DNA of 28,198 nt from JAGOME01 sp039812375 (GTDB taxonomy: Bacteria > Actinomycetota > Actinomycetes > Actinomycetales > Dermatophilaceae): NCBI GenBank assembly GCA_039812375.1, contig JBDIAO010000033.1, positions 1-28,198 of the forward strand, given 5' to 3'. Of this stretch, positions 20,322 to 27,632 are shown in pieces. Under the pieces are notes generated by a model. It was not told where the DNA came from, did no database searches, and saw only the letters and a program-made list of their open reading frames with translations. How positions within the stretch are numbered: the first letter of the stretch is position 1; each line of letters starts with the position of its first letter. Both the position numbers and the translations under genes were made by a program.

Positions 20322-20896
20322 CGGGCCACCCCCCATGCCGAGTCCCTCTGCAACGACAGTCGGAGCTTGGCCAGGCATCGTCCTCGCGTCGGGCCGATGC
20401 TGCCCACCGGCATACCGAGCGCTTCGCTGACCATGTGGTAGTTGGGCCGGTCCACATAGGCGATGAGCAGGAGCAGGTGGCGACAGCGACTGGACAGGGC
20501 CTGCACGTGACGCCAGAGCACCTCCTGACTCGCCGTCCGCAGCACGATGTCCTCGGGCACGTCCCTGGTTGCGGTCTCTGGGAGCTGACCGGGGTCGGTG
20601 ACCGAGCCTCGGTCGAGTGCCCGCCGTTGCTGCCAAGCTCCTCGACGGACAGTCGTGAGTAGCCATTTCAGGGTTGCCGTGGGGTCCTCGATGCGGTCGG
20701 CGTGCTCCAGGAGCCGCACCCAGGCCGTCTGGACCACATCCTCGGCCGTGGCTGCGTCGACGCCTTGGCTTCGCGCAAGCCGCCAAAGCAGGGGGGTGAG
20801 TTCGGTGACCAGGGCCGGTAGCAGGTCGGTGTGTCCGTCACGGTATGCCGTCAAGGCTGCGGCCACGCGGCCGGCGAGGTCGGTTGTGGTCGGCAT
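20318..20896 (-). CDS. ECF-like RNA polymerase sigma factor
   Basis: This 192-residue sigma-70-family protein has only regions 2 and 4, the ECF layout. Region 2 spans about residues 23-93 (LLWRLARSQGVDAATAEDVV, then DPTATLKWLLTTVRRGAWQQ). Region 4 spans about 125-180 (SSRCRHLLLLIAYVDRPNYH, then the helix-turn-helix LGMPVGSIGPTRGRCLAKLR). It would direct RNA polymerase to a small set of promoters. The ATG 20896 comes 2 nt after the subtilase stop and the end overlaps the next start, so all three are translationally coupled. No membrane anti-sigma gene is adjacent, so control must be by another route, possibly proteolysis by its neighbours. Confidence 0.93.
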   Translation of the reverse strand: MPTTTDLAGRVAAALTAYRDGHTDLLPALVTELTPLLWRLARSQGVDAATAEDVVQTAWVRLLEHADRIEDPTATLKWLLTTVRRGAWQQRRALDRGSVTDPGQLPETATRDVPEDIVLRTASQEVLWRHVQALSSRCRHLLLLIAYVDRPNYHMVSEALGMPVGSIGPTRGRCLAKLRLSLQRDSAWGVAR

Positions 20897-20898
20897 CG

Positions 20899-22548
20899 TC
20901 AGCACCCGCTCATGACCTGGGCGACACACTGGCGCGCCTGCTGGACCCGGTCGGCGGGACTGCGCGCGGCTGCGGCCAGCCCAGCAGCGATCTCGGCCAG
21001 CCCAGCAGCGATCTCGCCCGCCAACGCGGGAGCGGCGAAGGATGTTCCGCTCCACACGCCGAACCCGCTGCTGAAGTCGTCCGGGTCGATGGTGCTGCGC
21101 CGCTGCGGGATACCCTTCGCACCGGTGGCCAGGGCCGGCTGCCACGAGCCGTTGAGGGTGGTCGGCATGGTGCTGACCACTGATGTCCCCGCTCGGTAGG
21201 CAGTGACCCACTGCCCGGTGTTGGAGTATGCCGCCACGCTGCGGCCGCCCGGGTTGGTCGCGCCGACGCTGACCAGCGGCGCGCCCGGCATACCACTCCT
21301 GGCGAAGGCCGCCGGATAGAACTCGGTGGTCGTCGCGTCGTTGCCCGCGCCAGCCACCACGGTGACGCCCAGATCCGACAGTGCCCGCAGGACCCGAAGG
21401 AAAGCGGACTCGTCGTCGAAGGCTGCGGGTGTCTCGTGGTAGTAGCCGAAAGACAGCGAGACGACGTCGATCTCCGCTCCGGTGCCGTGGGTGAGGGCAT
21501 GCTTCGTCAACAGGGTCAGCGCGACGAGAGCGTCCATGATGTCCCCCTCGTCGGCGACGCCGTCGCCGTACATGACGGGGACGGAGAGGATCTCGGCCTG
21601 GGGGCACCGTTGCCGGATGATCCCCGCGATGAACGTGCCGTGCCCGGCGAGCGGATCGAGCCGACCGTTGACGGTGTCGATCGTCACGCCGGTCCGCTCA
21701 GGGTCGTCCTGGGGGGCGAAGCGCAATCCGACCCGGTGTCCGGCGATACGCACGTCCCGGGTGATGCCGTCACCTTCGGGGAACCAGTCATGAGCGCCGA
21801 CGCCGGTGTCCAGGATGGCAACCCGGGGGCCCGGCGCTCCAGGAACACGTCCGCTGGCGCCAGCCCAGGTGACCGGCTCCCGACCCCCGCCGATGGCGTA
21901 CGGGTCGCTGATCCCGTCGGCGTGCCCGATGCCGTCGGCGTGACCGATGCCGTCGGCGTGACCGATGCCGTCGGCGTGCCCGATGCCGTCGGCGTGCCCG
22001 ATCCCGTCGGCGTGCCCGCAGGTGATCACGGCGTGTCGCAGGGTGACCTCGGGCACCGGCCCGCCGGCGGCAGCTCGGAGGTGTTGGAGGAGGGTCCACG
22101 CGTCGGGTGCCGGACCGACCTGTCCAGGAGTGACCTGGATCCGCACCGGGGTGAGCGCCAACTCATCGGCGAACTCGACCACGTCGAGGGAGCGGGCGAT
22201 GCGTTCGATGGTGGTGGACTCGGGGAAGGTGGCTGTCCACGGAATGCCCGATCGCTCGATGGCCCCCTGGAACCGCTCCCGCCACGCTGCGGCTCGGCCA
22301 GAGGGGAGGCCGCGTACGAGAAGCTGGTCCGACACGTAAGCGGTCGAATGGACCTCGACCGGATGATGGGGCGCGGTGTCGCTGCCGTCGACACCCACCT
22401 GCACGGTGAGCGCGGGGTCGAGCACCCGGGCGTGCAGGCGTCGCGCAGCGGTCCCCGGCAGAAGCACCCCGGCGCGCCGAGACCCCACGGGCGGCGCGAA
22501 CTCCCCCGCCGGCTCGTCCGGGACCGGGTCGTCAGGCGGGTTCGGCAT
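20899..22548 (-). CDS. Cytoplasmic-type S8 subtilase with GHADGI repeats
   Basis: This 549-residue subtilisin-family serine protease has the complete triad: Asp247 (AILDTGVGAH), His303 (AGHGTFIAGI) and Ser503 (SGTSFAAP), with oxyanion Asn403 (GAGND). The N-terminus MPNPPDDPVPDEPAGEFAPP is acidic and Pro-rich with no signal peptide, and no anchoring helix is present, so it is probably intracellular. Residues 20-177 are an unassigned N-terminal domain that may act as propeptide or sensor. Residues 178-213 are six perfect GHADGI repeats just before the catalytic domain. Near the C-terminus a 21-bp duplication gives GEIAAGLAEIAAGLA. The start ATG 22548 has AAGGAGAA upstream. It is the first gene of the operon with sigma factor, small protein and TPR-CHAT. 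Confidence 0.93.
   Translation of the reverse strand: MPNPPDDPVPDEPAGEFAPPVGSRRAGVLLPGTAARRLHARVLDPALTVQVGVDGSDTAPHHPVEVHSTAYVSDQLLVRGLPSGRAAAWRERFQGAIERSGIPWTATFPESTTIERIARSLDVVEFADELALTPVRIQVTPGQVGPAPDAWTLLQHLRAAAGGPVPEVTLRHAVITCGHADGIGHADGIGHADGIGHADGIGHADGIGHADGISDPYAIGGGREPVTWAGASGRVPGAPGPRVAILDTGVGAHDWFPEGDGITRDVRIAGHRVGLRFAPQDDPERTGVTIDTVNGRLDPLAGHGTFIAGIIRQRCPQAEILSVPVMYGDGVADEGDIMDALVALTLLTKHALTHGTGAEIDVVSLSFGYYHETPAAFDDESAFLRVLRALSDLGVTVVAGAGNDATTTEFYPAAFARSGMPGAPLVSVGATNPGGRSVAAYSNTGQWVTAYRAGTSVVSTMPTTLNGSWQPALATGAKGIPQRRSTIDPDDFSSGFGVWSGTSFAAPALAGEIAAGLAEIAAGLAAAARSPADRVQQARQCVAQVMSGC
20974..21015 (-). repeat. 21-bp tandem duplication near the subtilase C-terminus
   Basis: GGCCAGCCCAGCAGCGATCT plus C occurs twice head to tail (20974-20994, 20995-21015). 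It encodes EIAAGLA twice, in frame, right after the active-site serine helix. Confidence 0.95.
21910..22017 (-). repeat. 18-bp tandem repeat, six copies, encoding GHADGI
   Basis: The unit GATGCCGTCGGCGTGCCC (plus strand) repeats six times with only two variable bases (GATCCC in the outer copies, ACC in two inner ones). On the minus strand it encodes Gly-His-Ala-Asp-Gly-Ile. His and Asp at regular spacing could bind metal ions. There are no spacers, so this is not a CRISPR. Confidence 0.97.
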
Positions 22549-22757
22549 GGCGGGTTCTCCTTCGAGTTCGGCTGTGCCGACGCAGGACTGTGTCGCTTAG
22601 CGCCAGGGTAGTGCGGTACTTCCCGGTAGTCAGGAGCGTCGACAACGGCCCCTGATACATCGCCGATGCATCGTCGGTGCCGTGCGTGGCAGGCGCCGCC
22701 GGCGACGCCCTCTACGCTGGTCAGTGCCCGGTCAGGTGCTCGCGCGACTGCCCGGCG

Positions 22758-22844
22758 AAGGAGGGCTCGCATAGTGGCCTAGTGCGGCGGTCTTGAAAAC
22801 CGCTATGGCGGCAACGTCATCGTGGGTTCGAATCCCACGCCCTC
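22758..22844 (+). tRNA. tRNA-Ser(TGA)
   Basis: Acceptor GGAGGGC (22758-22764) pairs with GCCCTCC (22837-22843), discriminator G. The anticodon stem-loop GCGGT-CTTGAAA-ACCGC gives anticodon TGA. A long variable arm (TATGGCGGCAACGTCATC) marks it as class II serine. The T-arm is GTGGG-TTCGAAT-CCCAC. CCA is not encoded (CCT follows). Confidence 0.96.
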
Positions 22845-22850
22845 CGCCTC

Positions 22851-23127
22851 GTGGATGACCCGCGCCGAGGAGGCCTCGGTGCTCACCAAGCGCAAGCAAC
22901 AAGCGCGGGATGGGTGCTCGATGGGCACAAGTGCGCCATCACTGGTAGGTTCTTCACCGGTTGCACAACAGCAGTTCTTGCAGGTCGCAGTACACGCCCG
23001 TCTGTGTCATACCAGACGGGCGTCGATGTGTCCGAGGCGAACCTTTCGCCGCGGCTTGGGGTGCCGTGCAATCAGGGGCGTCGCAAGTCTGCGGCGTTCA
23101 GGTGCTACACGAAGGAAGATCTACCCC
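22851..23127 (+). promoter_or_regulatory. Leader region between tRNA-Ser and the cold-shock gene, with a perfect hairpin
   Basis: No gene is evident over these 277 bp. ACGCCCGTCTG (22994-23004) and CAGACGGGCGT (23013-23023) form a perfect 11-bp stem with an 8-nt loop. It may end the tRNA transcript or be part of the csp leader. Cold-shock genes often have long structured 5' leaders, and the ribosome site GAAGGAAG lies at 23111-23118. Confidence 0.55.
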
Positions 23128-23331
23128 ATGGCACAGGGCACCGTGAAGTGGTTCAACTCCGAGAAGGGCTACGGGTTCATCGCCCAGGACGGTGGCGGGC
23201 CGGACGTGTTCGTCCACTACTCCGCCATCGAGACCCAGGGCTACCGCACCCTCGAGGAGGCGCAGCGCGTCGAGTTCGAGGTCACCCAGAGCCCCAAGGG
23301 GCCGCAGGCAGACCAGGTCCGCCCGCTCTGA
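23128..23331 (+). CDS. Cold-shock protein (CspA family)
   Basis: This is a 67-residue single cold-shock domain. It starts MAQGTVKWFNSEKGYGFIAQ; RNP1 is KGYGFI and RNP2 is DVFVHYSAI, the aromatic surface that binds single-stranded RNA or DNA. The ending VEFEVTQSPKGPQADQVRPL is typical of the family. It acts as an RNA chaperone and possibly a transcription antiterminator. Start ATG 23128 follows GAAGGAAG. It is preceded by a leader with a perfect hairpin and followed by a very strong terminator, so it is monocistronic. Which paralogue (cspA, cspB, scoF) cannot be decided. Confidence 0.97.
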   Translation: MAQGTVKWFNSEKGYGFIAQDGGGPDVFVHYSAIETQGYRTLEEAQRVEFEVTQSPKGPQADQVRPL

Positions 23332-23350
23332 CCGACGCACCCACAGCGTC

Positions 23351-23393
23351 CGACATCGGCTCTCCACCCCCTGCGGGTGGAGAGCCGATGTCG
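23351..23393 (+). terminator. Strong intrinsic-type hairpin after the cold-shock gene
   Basis: A perfect 19-bp stem (23351-23369 with 23375-23393) closes a 5-nt loop (CCTGC); the arm begins CGACATCGGCTCTCCACC. It starts 19 nt after the stop. There is no T-run, as is usual in this genome type. Confidence 0.88.
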
Positions 23394-23521
23394 TGTGCCG
23401 CTCACGAGGGTCGGGGTGATGTGGACGGATGTACAGGGCCCCTGCAGGTTGAGCCCGTACACTCCGCTGAGGAACTGTGCCGATCAGGGGCGGCGCGAAC
23501 TGACGGAAGGACCTCCCGTAC

Positions 23522-25129
23522 GTGGCTTCCCGCGATGACGGTCGCCCGGGCGGACGACGCCCTGCCGCGAGCTCCCCTGCCACCCCCGTCCCCCCGCCGC
23601 CTCCGCTGTATGCACCTGATGAGCCCCTGCCCTCGCGCTCGGAGCTGCGTCGGGAGCGTCGGCGGCGTCACCGTCACCCGATCCTGCGGCGGCTGAGCTG
23701 GGTCGCTGCGGGGCTGGCGGTGCTGCTCGTGGTTCTCACGGGCGCTGCCTACTTCAAGCTGAACAGCAACATCACCAGGGTCGACGTCTCCAAGCAGCTC
23801 GGGATCCGGCCGTCGGACCCCGGAAAGACCGCAGCCAGTGCTGCAACCGAGCCGGTCAACATCCTGATTCTCGGCTCGGACACCCGCAAAGGCCTGGGGA
23901 CGGACGCCTACGGTGACGACACGATCGAGGGTGGCGACCACTCCGACACCAACCTGCTCGTGCACCTTTCCGGAGACCGGACCTGGGCGACTGTGGTGTC
24001 GATCCCTCGCGACTCGATGACCCCCGCGCCACCGGACTGCTCGCCCGACGTCCCCTTCGAGCAGTGGACGGTGCGGCAGTGGAACTACAACTACCGTCAA
24101 GGCGGCGCCGGATGCACCATCCGCACGCTGGAGGGCAACACCGGGGTCTTCGTCGACCACTACGCGGCAGTCAACTTCACCGGATTCGCCAGCATGGTCG
24201 ACGCTCTGGGCGGCATCGAGGTCTGCACGAAGCAGGCCATCGAGGACCCCGCGAGTGGGCTGTCCCTGACGCCGGGTCGCCACACCCTCGACGGCAAGGA
24301 CGCCCTGGCCTACGTGCGCGCACGCAAGACCCTCGGCGACGGTTCGGATATCGGTCGGATCCACCGGCAGCAGGCGTTCATGTCCTCGGTCGTCCAGAAG
24401 GCGACAGCCACCTCGATCCTGCTTCGCCCGGACCGGCTCTACGCCTTCCTCGACGCCGCGACGAAGTCCTTGACCACCGACCCCGCATTGGACACCGGGG
24501 AGATGAAGGACATCGCGTTGTCCTTGCGCAAGCTCCAGGCTAAGGACGTGACGTTCGTCACGGTCCCGATCCAGGAGTACCCGGCCGACCCGAACCGGGT
24601 CGAGTGGGCTCCGGCGGCAGACCAGATCTGGGAGGAGATCAAGGCGGACCGGCGACTGGGTTCCAGCACGACGCCCTCGCCGAGCGCAGCGGCCTCGTCC
24701 ATGGGTCCGCTGACCGTCTCGCCCCAGGACATCGCCGTCCAGGTCCTCAACGCCTCCGGGGTGCGCGGCCTGGCCGGCCAGGTCAGCGCGGCGCTGACCG
24801 TGCAGGGTTTCAAGAGCGTCACCGTCGGTGATGCCGCTGTCACCGACGGGGCGAAGGTCTTCTATTCCCAGGGCCAGGCCGAGGCTGCCCGGACGGTCGC
24901 GGCGGCGTTCCCCGGGGCGACGATGATCGAGCAGGAGGGGCTCGGCGAGGTCATCCAGGTCGTCCTGGGCCGAAACAGCCCGGACGTGGTGGAGATCCCC
25001 AACCGTCTGGGCACCGCCCCGCTCCCGACGCCGACGGTGCACGCCTCGTCCGCGCCTCTCCCCTCTCCCTCGGTCGGCTCGTGGGATGCCATCACGCCGC
25101 GAACGGCCGACCAGGACATCTGCTCCTGA
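23522..25129 (+). CDS. LytR-CpsA-Psr (LCP) family cell-wall ligase with LytR_C domain
   Basis: This 535-residue membrane-anchored enzyme attaches glycopolymers to peptidoglycan; in actinobacteria this is typically arabinogalactan or teichoic-like polymers. Residues 1-56 are Pro/Arg-rich and cytoplasmic, and one membrane helix spans about 58-78. The LCP domain follows at about 110-370, with LILGSDTR (116-123), GGDHSDTNLLV (137-147), SIPRDS (160-165) and, later, YVRARKTLGDGSDIGRIHRQ, the arginines that hold the lipid pyrophosphate. A Ser/Pro/Thr linker leads to a LytR_C domain at about 405-495 (IAVQVLNASGVRGLAGQVSA). The tail is Pro/Ser-rich. The start is GTG 23522 with GGAAGG upstream. No partner genes are adjacent. 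Confidence 0.93.
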   Translation: MASRDDGRPGGRRPAASSPATPVPPPPPLYAPDEPLPSRSELRRERRRRHRHPILRRLSWVAAGLAVLLVVLTGAAYFKLNSNITRVDVSKQLGIRPSDPGKTAASAATEPVNILILGSDTRKGLGTDAYGDDTIEGGDHSDTNLLVHLSGDRTWATVVSIPRDSMTPAPPDCSPDVPFEQWTVRQWNYNYRQGGAGCTIRTLEGNTGVFVDHYAAVNFTGFASMVDALGGIEVCTKQAIEDPASGLSLTPGRHTLDGKDALAYVRARKTLGDGSDIGRIHRQQAFMSSVVQKATATSILLRPDRLYAFLDAATKSLTTDPALDTGEMKDIALSLRKLQAKDVTFVTVPIQEYPADPNRVEWAPAADQIWEEIKADRRLGSSTTPSPSAAASSMGPLTVSPQDIAVQVLNASGVRGLAGQVSAALTVQGFKSVTVGDAAVTDGAKVFYSQGQAEAARTVAAAFPGATMIEQEGLGEVIQVVLGRNSPDVVEIPNRLGTAPLPTPTVHASSAPLPSPSVGSWDAITPRTADQDICS

Positions 25130-25173
25130 CTCGAATCCTGACTCGAAGCGGTCGACCGGGGCCGTTCATCACG

Positions 25174-25265
25174 TGGCGGAGGTGGAGGGATTTGAACCCT
25201 CGATGGGCGTTGACCCAAACCGCATTAGCAGTGCGGCGCCATAGACCGGACTAGGCGACACCTCC
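25174..25265 (-). tRNA. tRNA-Ser(GCT)
   Basis: On the minus strand GGAGGTG (25265-25259) pairs with CACCTCC (25184-25178), followed by discriminator G and an encoded CCA (25176-25174). The anticodon stem-loop CCGCA-CTGCTAA-TGCGG gives anticodon GCT. A long variable arm marks class II serine. Its first 15 nt overlap the last codons of the histidine kinase gene. Confidence 0.96.
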
Positions 25266-26798
25266 AGTGGCTCCGTCAGGGTAGCGGCCATCCCGGGCCG
25301 CAGGCAAAGTGGCCCGATAAGCGGGCAGGATGATGGTGACGCGGGTGCGCCCCGGCGCGCTCTCCACCTGGACCTGCCCGCCATGAGCCTGAGTGACCGC
25401 TGCGACGATGGACAGCCCGAGGCCGGTCGAGCCGCGTGCCCGGTTGCGGGCGTCATCGCCTCGGGTGAACCGCTCCAACACGGTGGCCTGCAGACCCTTC
25501 GGGATCCCCGGGCCGTCGTCGGTGACGGACAGACGAACCGTGTCGCCCGCTTGCTCGAGCCGGGTGACCACACGCGTCCCCTCCGGGGTATGGATCCGCG
25601 CGTTAGCGAGCAGGTTCGCGACGACTTGGTGCAACCGGGCAGGGTCACCCATGATCGTGACCGGCTGTGCCGGGAGGACGACCTCCCAGCGGTGCCCTGG
25701 CGATGCCGCCCGGGCATCGCTGACCGCGTCGATCGCGAGCCGGGACACATCGACCTCCTCGTAGGCCAGTGGGCGACCCTCGTCGAGGCGCGCGAGGAGG
25801 AGGAGGTCGTCGACGAGGGAGGACATCCGCAGCGCCTCGGACTCGATGCGGCCCAGTGCGTAGGTGATGGTGGCAGGGACCGGCTCATGCTCACGGTGGG
25901 CCAGCTCGGCATACCCACGGATGGACGCCAGGGGGGTGCGCAACTCGTGGGAGGCGTCGGCGACGAACTGCCGCACCCGCGTCTCACTCTCCTGCCGGAC
26001 TTGAAGCGCACTCTCGACGTGGTCGAGGAGGCTGTTGAGGGCAAGCCCGACCTGGCCGACCTCGTTGTGTGCGGTCACGTCCTGGATGCGGACCCGAGCC
26101 GGGAGGGTGACGTCGCCGGTGTCGAGCTGGAGCCCGGAGACCTGCCGTGCGGTCGCGGCGACCTGCTCCAAGGGGTGCAGGTTGCGACGGATGAGGTGGC
26201 TTCCGCCAACCCCCACGACGAGGAGGCCGAGGATGGTCCCGATAGTGACGATGTTGACGAGCTCCTGGAGGGTGTCCTCGAGCGGGTCGATCGGCACTCC
26301 GGTGATCAGCACGGCACCGGTGTCAAACGGAGTGGCGACGAGCAGGAACTCCCCGATGTGCTCGCTGAGGTCGACCTCGCGGGGAGTTCCGCCGAGATCG
26401 GCCCGCTCGAGCGTGGCGATGTCGCTGGGGCTCAGGGATGTTCGGTTGTTGTGCCGGTCGACCACCCGGTTGATGGGATCACCTCGGGAATCGTTGACAA
26501 CCATCCCGTCTCGCAAAGCCAGCCGCAGGACCACCGTCCCCCCGGATGACATCCCTGAGGTGCTGCCCTGCATGGTTCCTGGGCCGGCGATAACGCTGTC
26601 ACCCCGGTCGACAGCCCGGGCCAGTTCGGTCTCGAGTTGTTGAGTGAGGTGGCTGCGCGTCTGGAGCACCGTGAAGACTCCGGCACCGAGCATGACGATG
26701 GAGTAGAGGACGATCATGCCGGCAAGCAACTGCGTGTGCAGGGTCCAGCCCCTGGGATTCACCGTGCCCGACCGTGTCACCGTGCCCGACCGCGTCAC
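25251..26798 (-). CDS. Sensor histidine kinase of an OmpR-type two-component system
   Basis: This membrane kinase has up to 515 residues. TM1 is at about 22-46 and TM2 at about 181-203, with an extracellular sensor domain between. A HAMP domain spans about 204-262, then the dimerisation helix with phospho-acceptor His284 (SHELRTPL). The ATPase boxes are N (ANLLANARIH, Asn396), G1 (DDGPGIP, 427-433) and G2 (GLGLSIV, 459-465). It would phosphorylate the regulator encoded 54 nt upstream. The N-terminus is odd: an 18-bp duplication gives TRSGTVTRSGTV and supplies three GTG starts in a row (26798, 26780, 26762), none with a clear ribosome site. The gene ends at TAG inside tRNA-Ser(GCT). It resembles TrcS-like kinases, but the stimulus is unknown. 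Confidence 0.94.
   Translation of the reverse strand: MTRSGTVTRSGTVNPRGWTLHTQLLAGMIVLYSIVMLGAGVFTVLQTRSHLTQQLETELARAVDRGDSVIAGPGTMQGSTSGMSSGGTVVLRLALRDGMVVNDSRGDPINRVVDRHNNRTSLSPSDIATLERADLGGTPREVDLSEHIGEFLLVATPFDTGAVLITGVPIDPLEDTLQELVNIVTIGTILGLLVVGVGGSHLIRRNLHPLEQVAATARQVSGLQLDTGDVTLPARVRIQDVTAHNEVGQVGLALNSLLDHVESALQVRQESETRVRQFVADASHELRTPLASIRGYAELAHREHEPVPATITYALGRIESEALRMSSLVDDLLLLARLDEGRPLAYEEVDVSRLAIDAVSDARAASPGHRWEVVLPAQPVTIMGDPARLHQVVANLLANARIHTPEGTRVVTRLEQAGDTVRLSVTDDGPGIPKGLQATVLERFTRGDDARNRARGSTGLGLSIVAAVTQAHGGQVQVESAPGRTRVTIILPAYRATLPAARDGRYPDGATGGVA
26763..26798 (-). repeat. 18-bp duplication containing the kinase start codon
   Basis: GTGACGCGGTCGGGCACG is followed by GTGACACGGTCGGGCACG and then GTGAAT. 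Each unit begins with a GTG in the same frame, so the duplication multiplies possible start codons. Confidence 0.85.
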
Positions 26799-26852
26799 GG
26801 CGCCCGCATGTGAACGACCGTGGCGGGCGCGCCGTCCGTAGGGTCCGATCGG

Positions 26853-27587
26853 TCAGGGTGCCGGTTTGAGTACATAGCCGACGCCCCGCACGGTGTGGAT
26901 CATGGGGGCCCGGCCGACGTCGATCTTCTTGCGCAGGTAAGAGATGTAGAGCTCGACGACGTTGGCTTGTCCCCCGAAGTCGTAGTTCCACACTCGGTCG
27001 AGGATCTGCGCCTTGGAGAGCACTCGCTTGGGGTTGCGCATGAGGTAGCGCAGGAGTTCGAACTCGGTCGCGGTGAGGTTGATTTCGGTGTCGCCCCGAG
27101 TCACGTCATGGCTGTCCTCGTCCATGGTGAGGTCCCCGACGATGAGCAGGTTCGAGGGGCCGTCGGCGACCACAGCGGTGCGGCGCATCAAGGCCCGCAG
27201 CCTGGCGACAACCTCCTCGAGAGAGAACGGCTTGGTTACATAGTCGTCGCCCCCGGCGGTCAGCCCGTGGATCCTGTCCTCCACCGCGTCCCGGGCGGTG
27301 AGGAAGAGGACCGGCACGGTCGGCAGATCGGCGCGCACGCGTCGCAGCACCTCGAGTCCGTCGAAGTCGGGGAGCATCATGTCGAGGACGACCGCATCGG
27401 GCTCAAACTCGTGGGCAACCCGGACCGCCTGCCCCCCGGTCTCGGCGGTGCGCACGGCCCATCCCTCGTAGCGAAGTGCCATCGAGAGCAACTCGGTGAG
27501 GTTGGTCTCGTCGTCCACGACGAGAACCCGCACCGGGCTCCCGTCGGCGCGAGTCAGTCTGATCGTGGAAAGAGTCGTACTGTTCAC
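26853..27587 (-). CDS. OmpR/PhoB-family response regulator
   Basis: This is a 244-residue transcription factor. The receiver domain (about 18-135) has the acidic pocket Asp25/Asp26 (VVDDE), phospho-acceptor Asp69 (VVLDMMLPDFDG), Thr (LTARD) and Lys119 (VTKPFS). The winged-helix DNA-binding domain (about 148-242) ends LYISYLRKKI...HTVRGVGYVLKPAP, the OmpR signature. It starts at GTG 27587; earlier in-frame codons run through the probable promoter. The kinase gene follows after 54 nt. Direct repeats TTCACAG-N4-TTCACAG lie upstream and fit an OmpR-type autoregulatory site. It is close in type to TrcR/CutR; the regulon is unknown. Confidence 0.95.
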   Translation of the reverse strand: MNSTTLSTIRLTRADGSPVRVLVVDDETNLTELLSMALRYEGWAVRTAETGGQAVRVAHEFEPDAVVLDMMLPDFDGLEVLRRVRADLPTVPVLFLTARDAVEDRIHGLTAGGDDYVTKPFSLEEVVARLRALMRRTAVVADGPSNLLIVGDLTMDEDSHDVTRGDTEINLTATEFELLRYLMRNPKRVLSKAQILDRVWNYDFGGQANVVELYISYLRKKIDVGRAPMIHTVRGVGYVLKPAP

Positions 27588-27632
27588 TTGATCAGTCTGC
27601 CTCTCGGGGACCCTGTAGCTACCCTCGACGGC

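Noticed and set aside
17315..20896. The TPR-CHAT/sigma pair as a type III-E CRISPR (Craspase) locus
   Set aside because: No Cas7-11-like effector, Cas1, repeat-spacer array or Csx30/Csx31 homologue is visible in the window. Only the protease-sigma logic is comparable.
21910..22017. Regular repeats resembling a CRISPR array
   Set aside because: The copies are directly adjacent with no spacers, the period is 18 bp, and they translate in frame within the subtilase.
23402..25042. 546-residue minus-strand open frame
   Set aside because: It is antisense to the LCP gene and dominated by Arg/Gly/Val-Asp strings typical of shadow frames.
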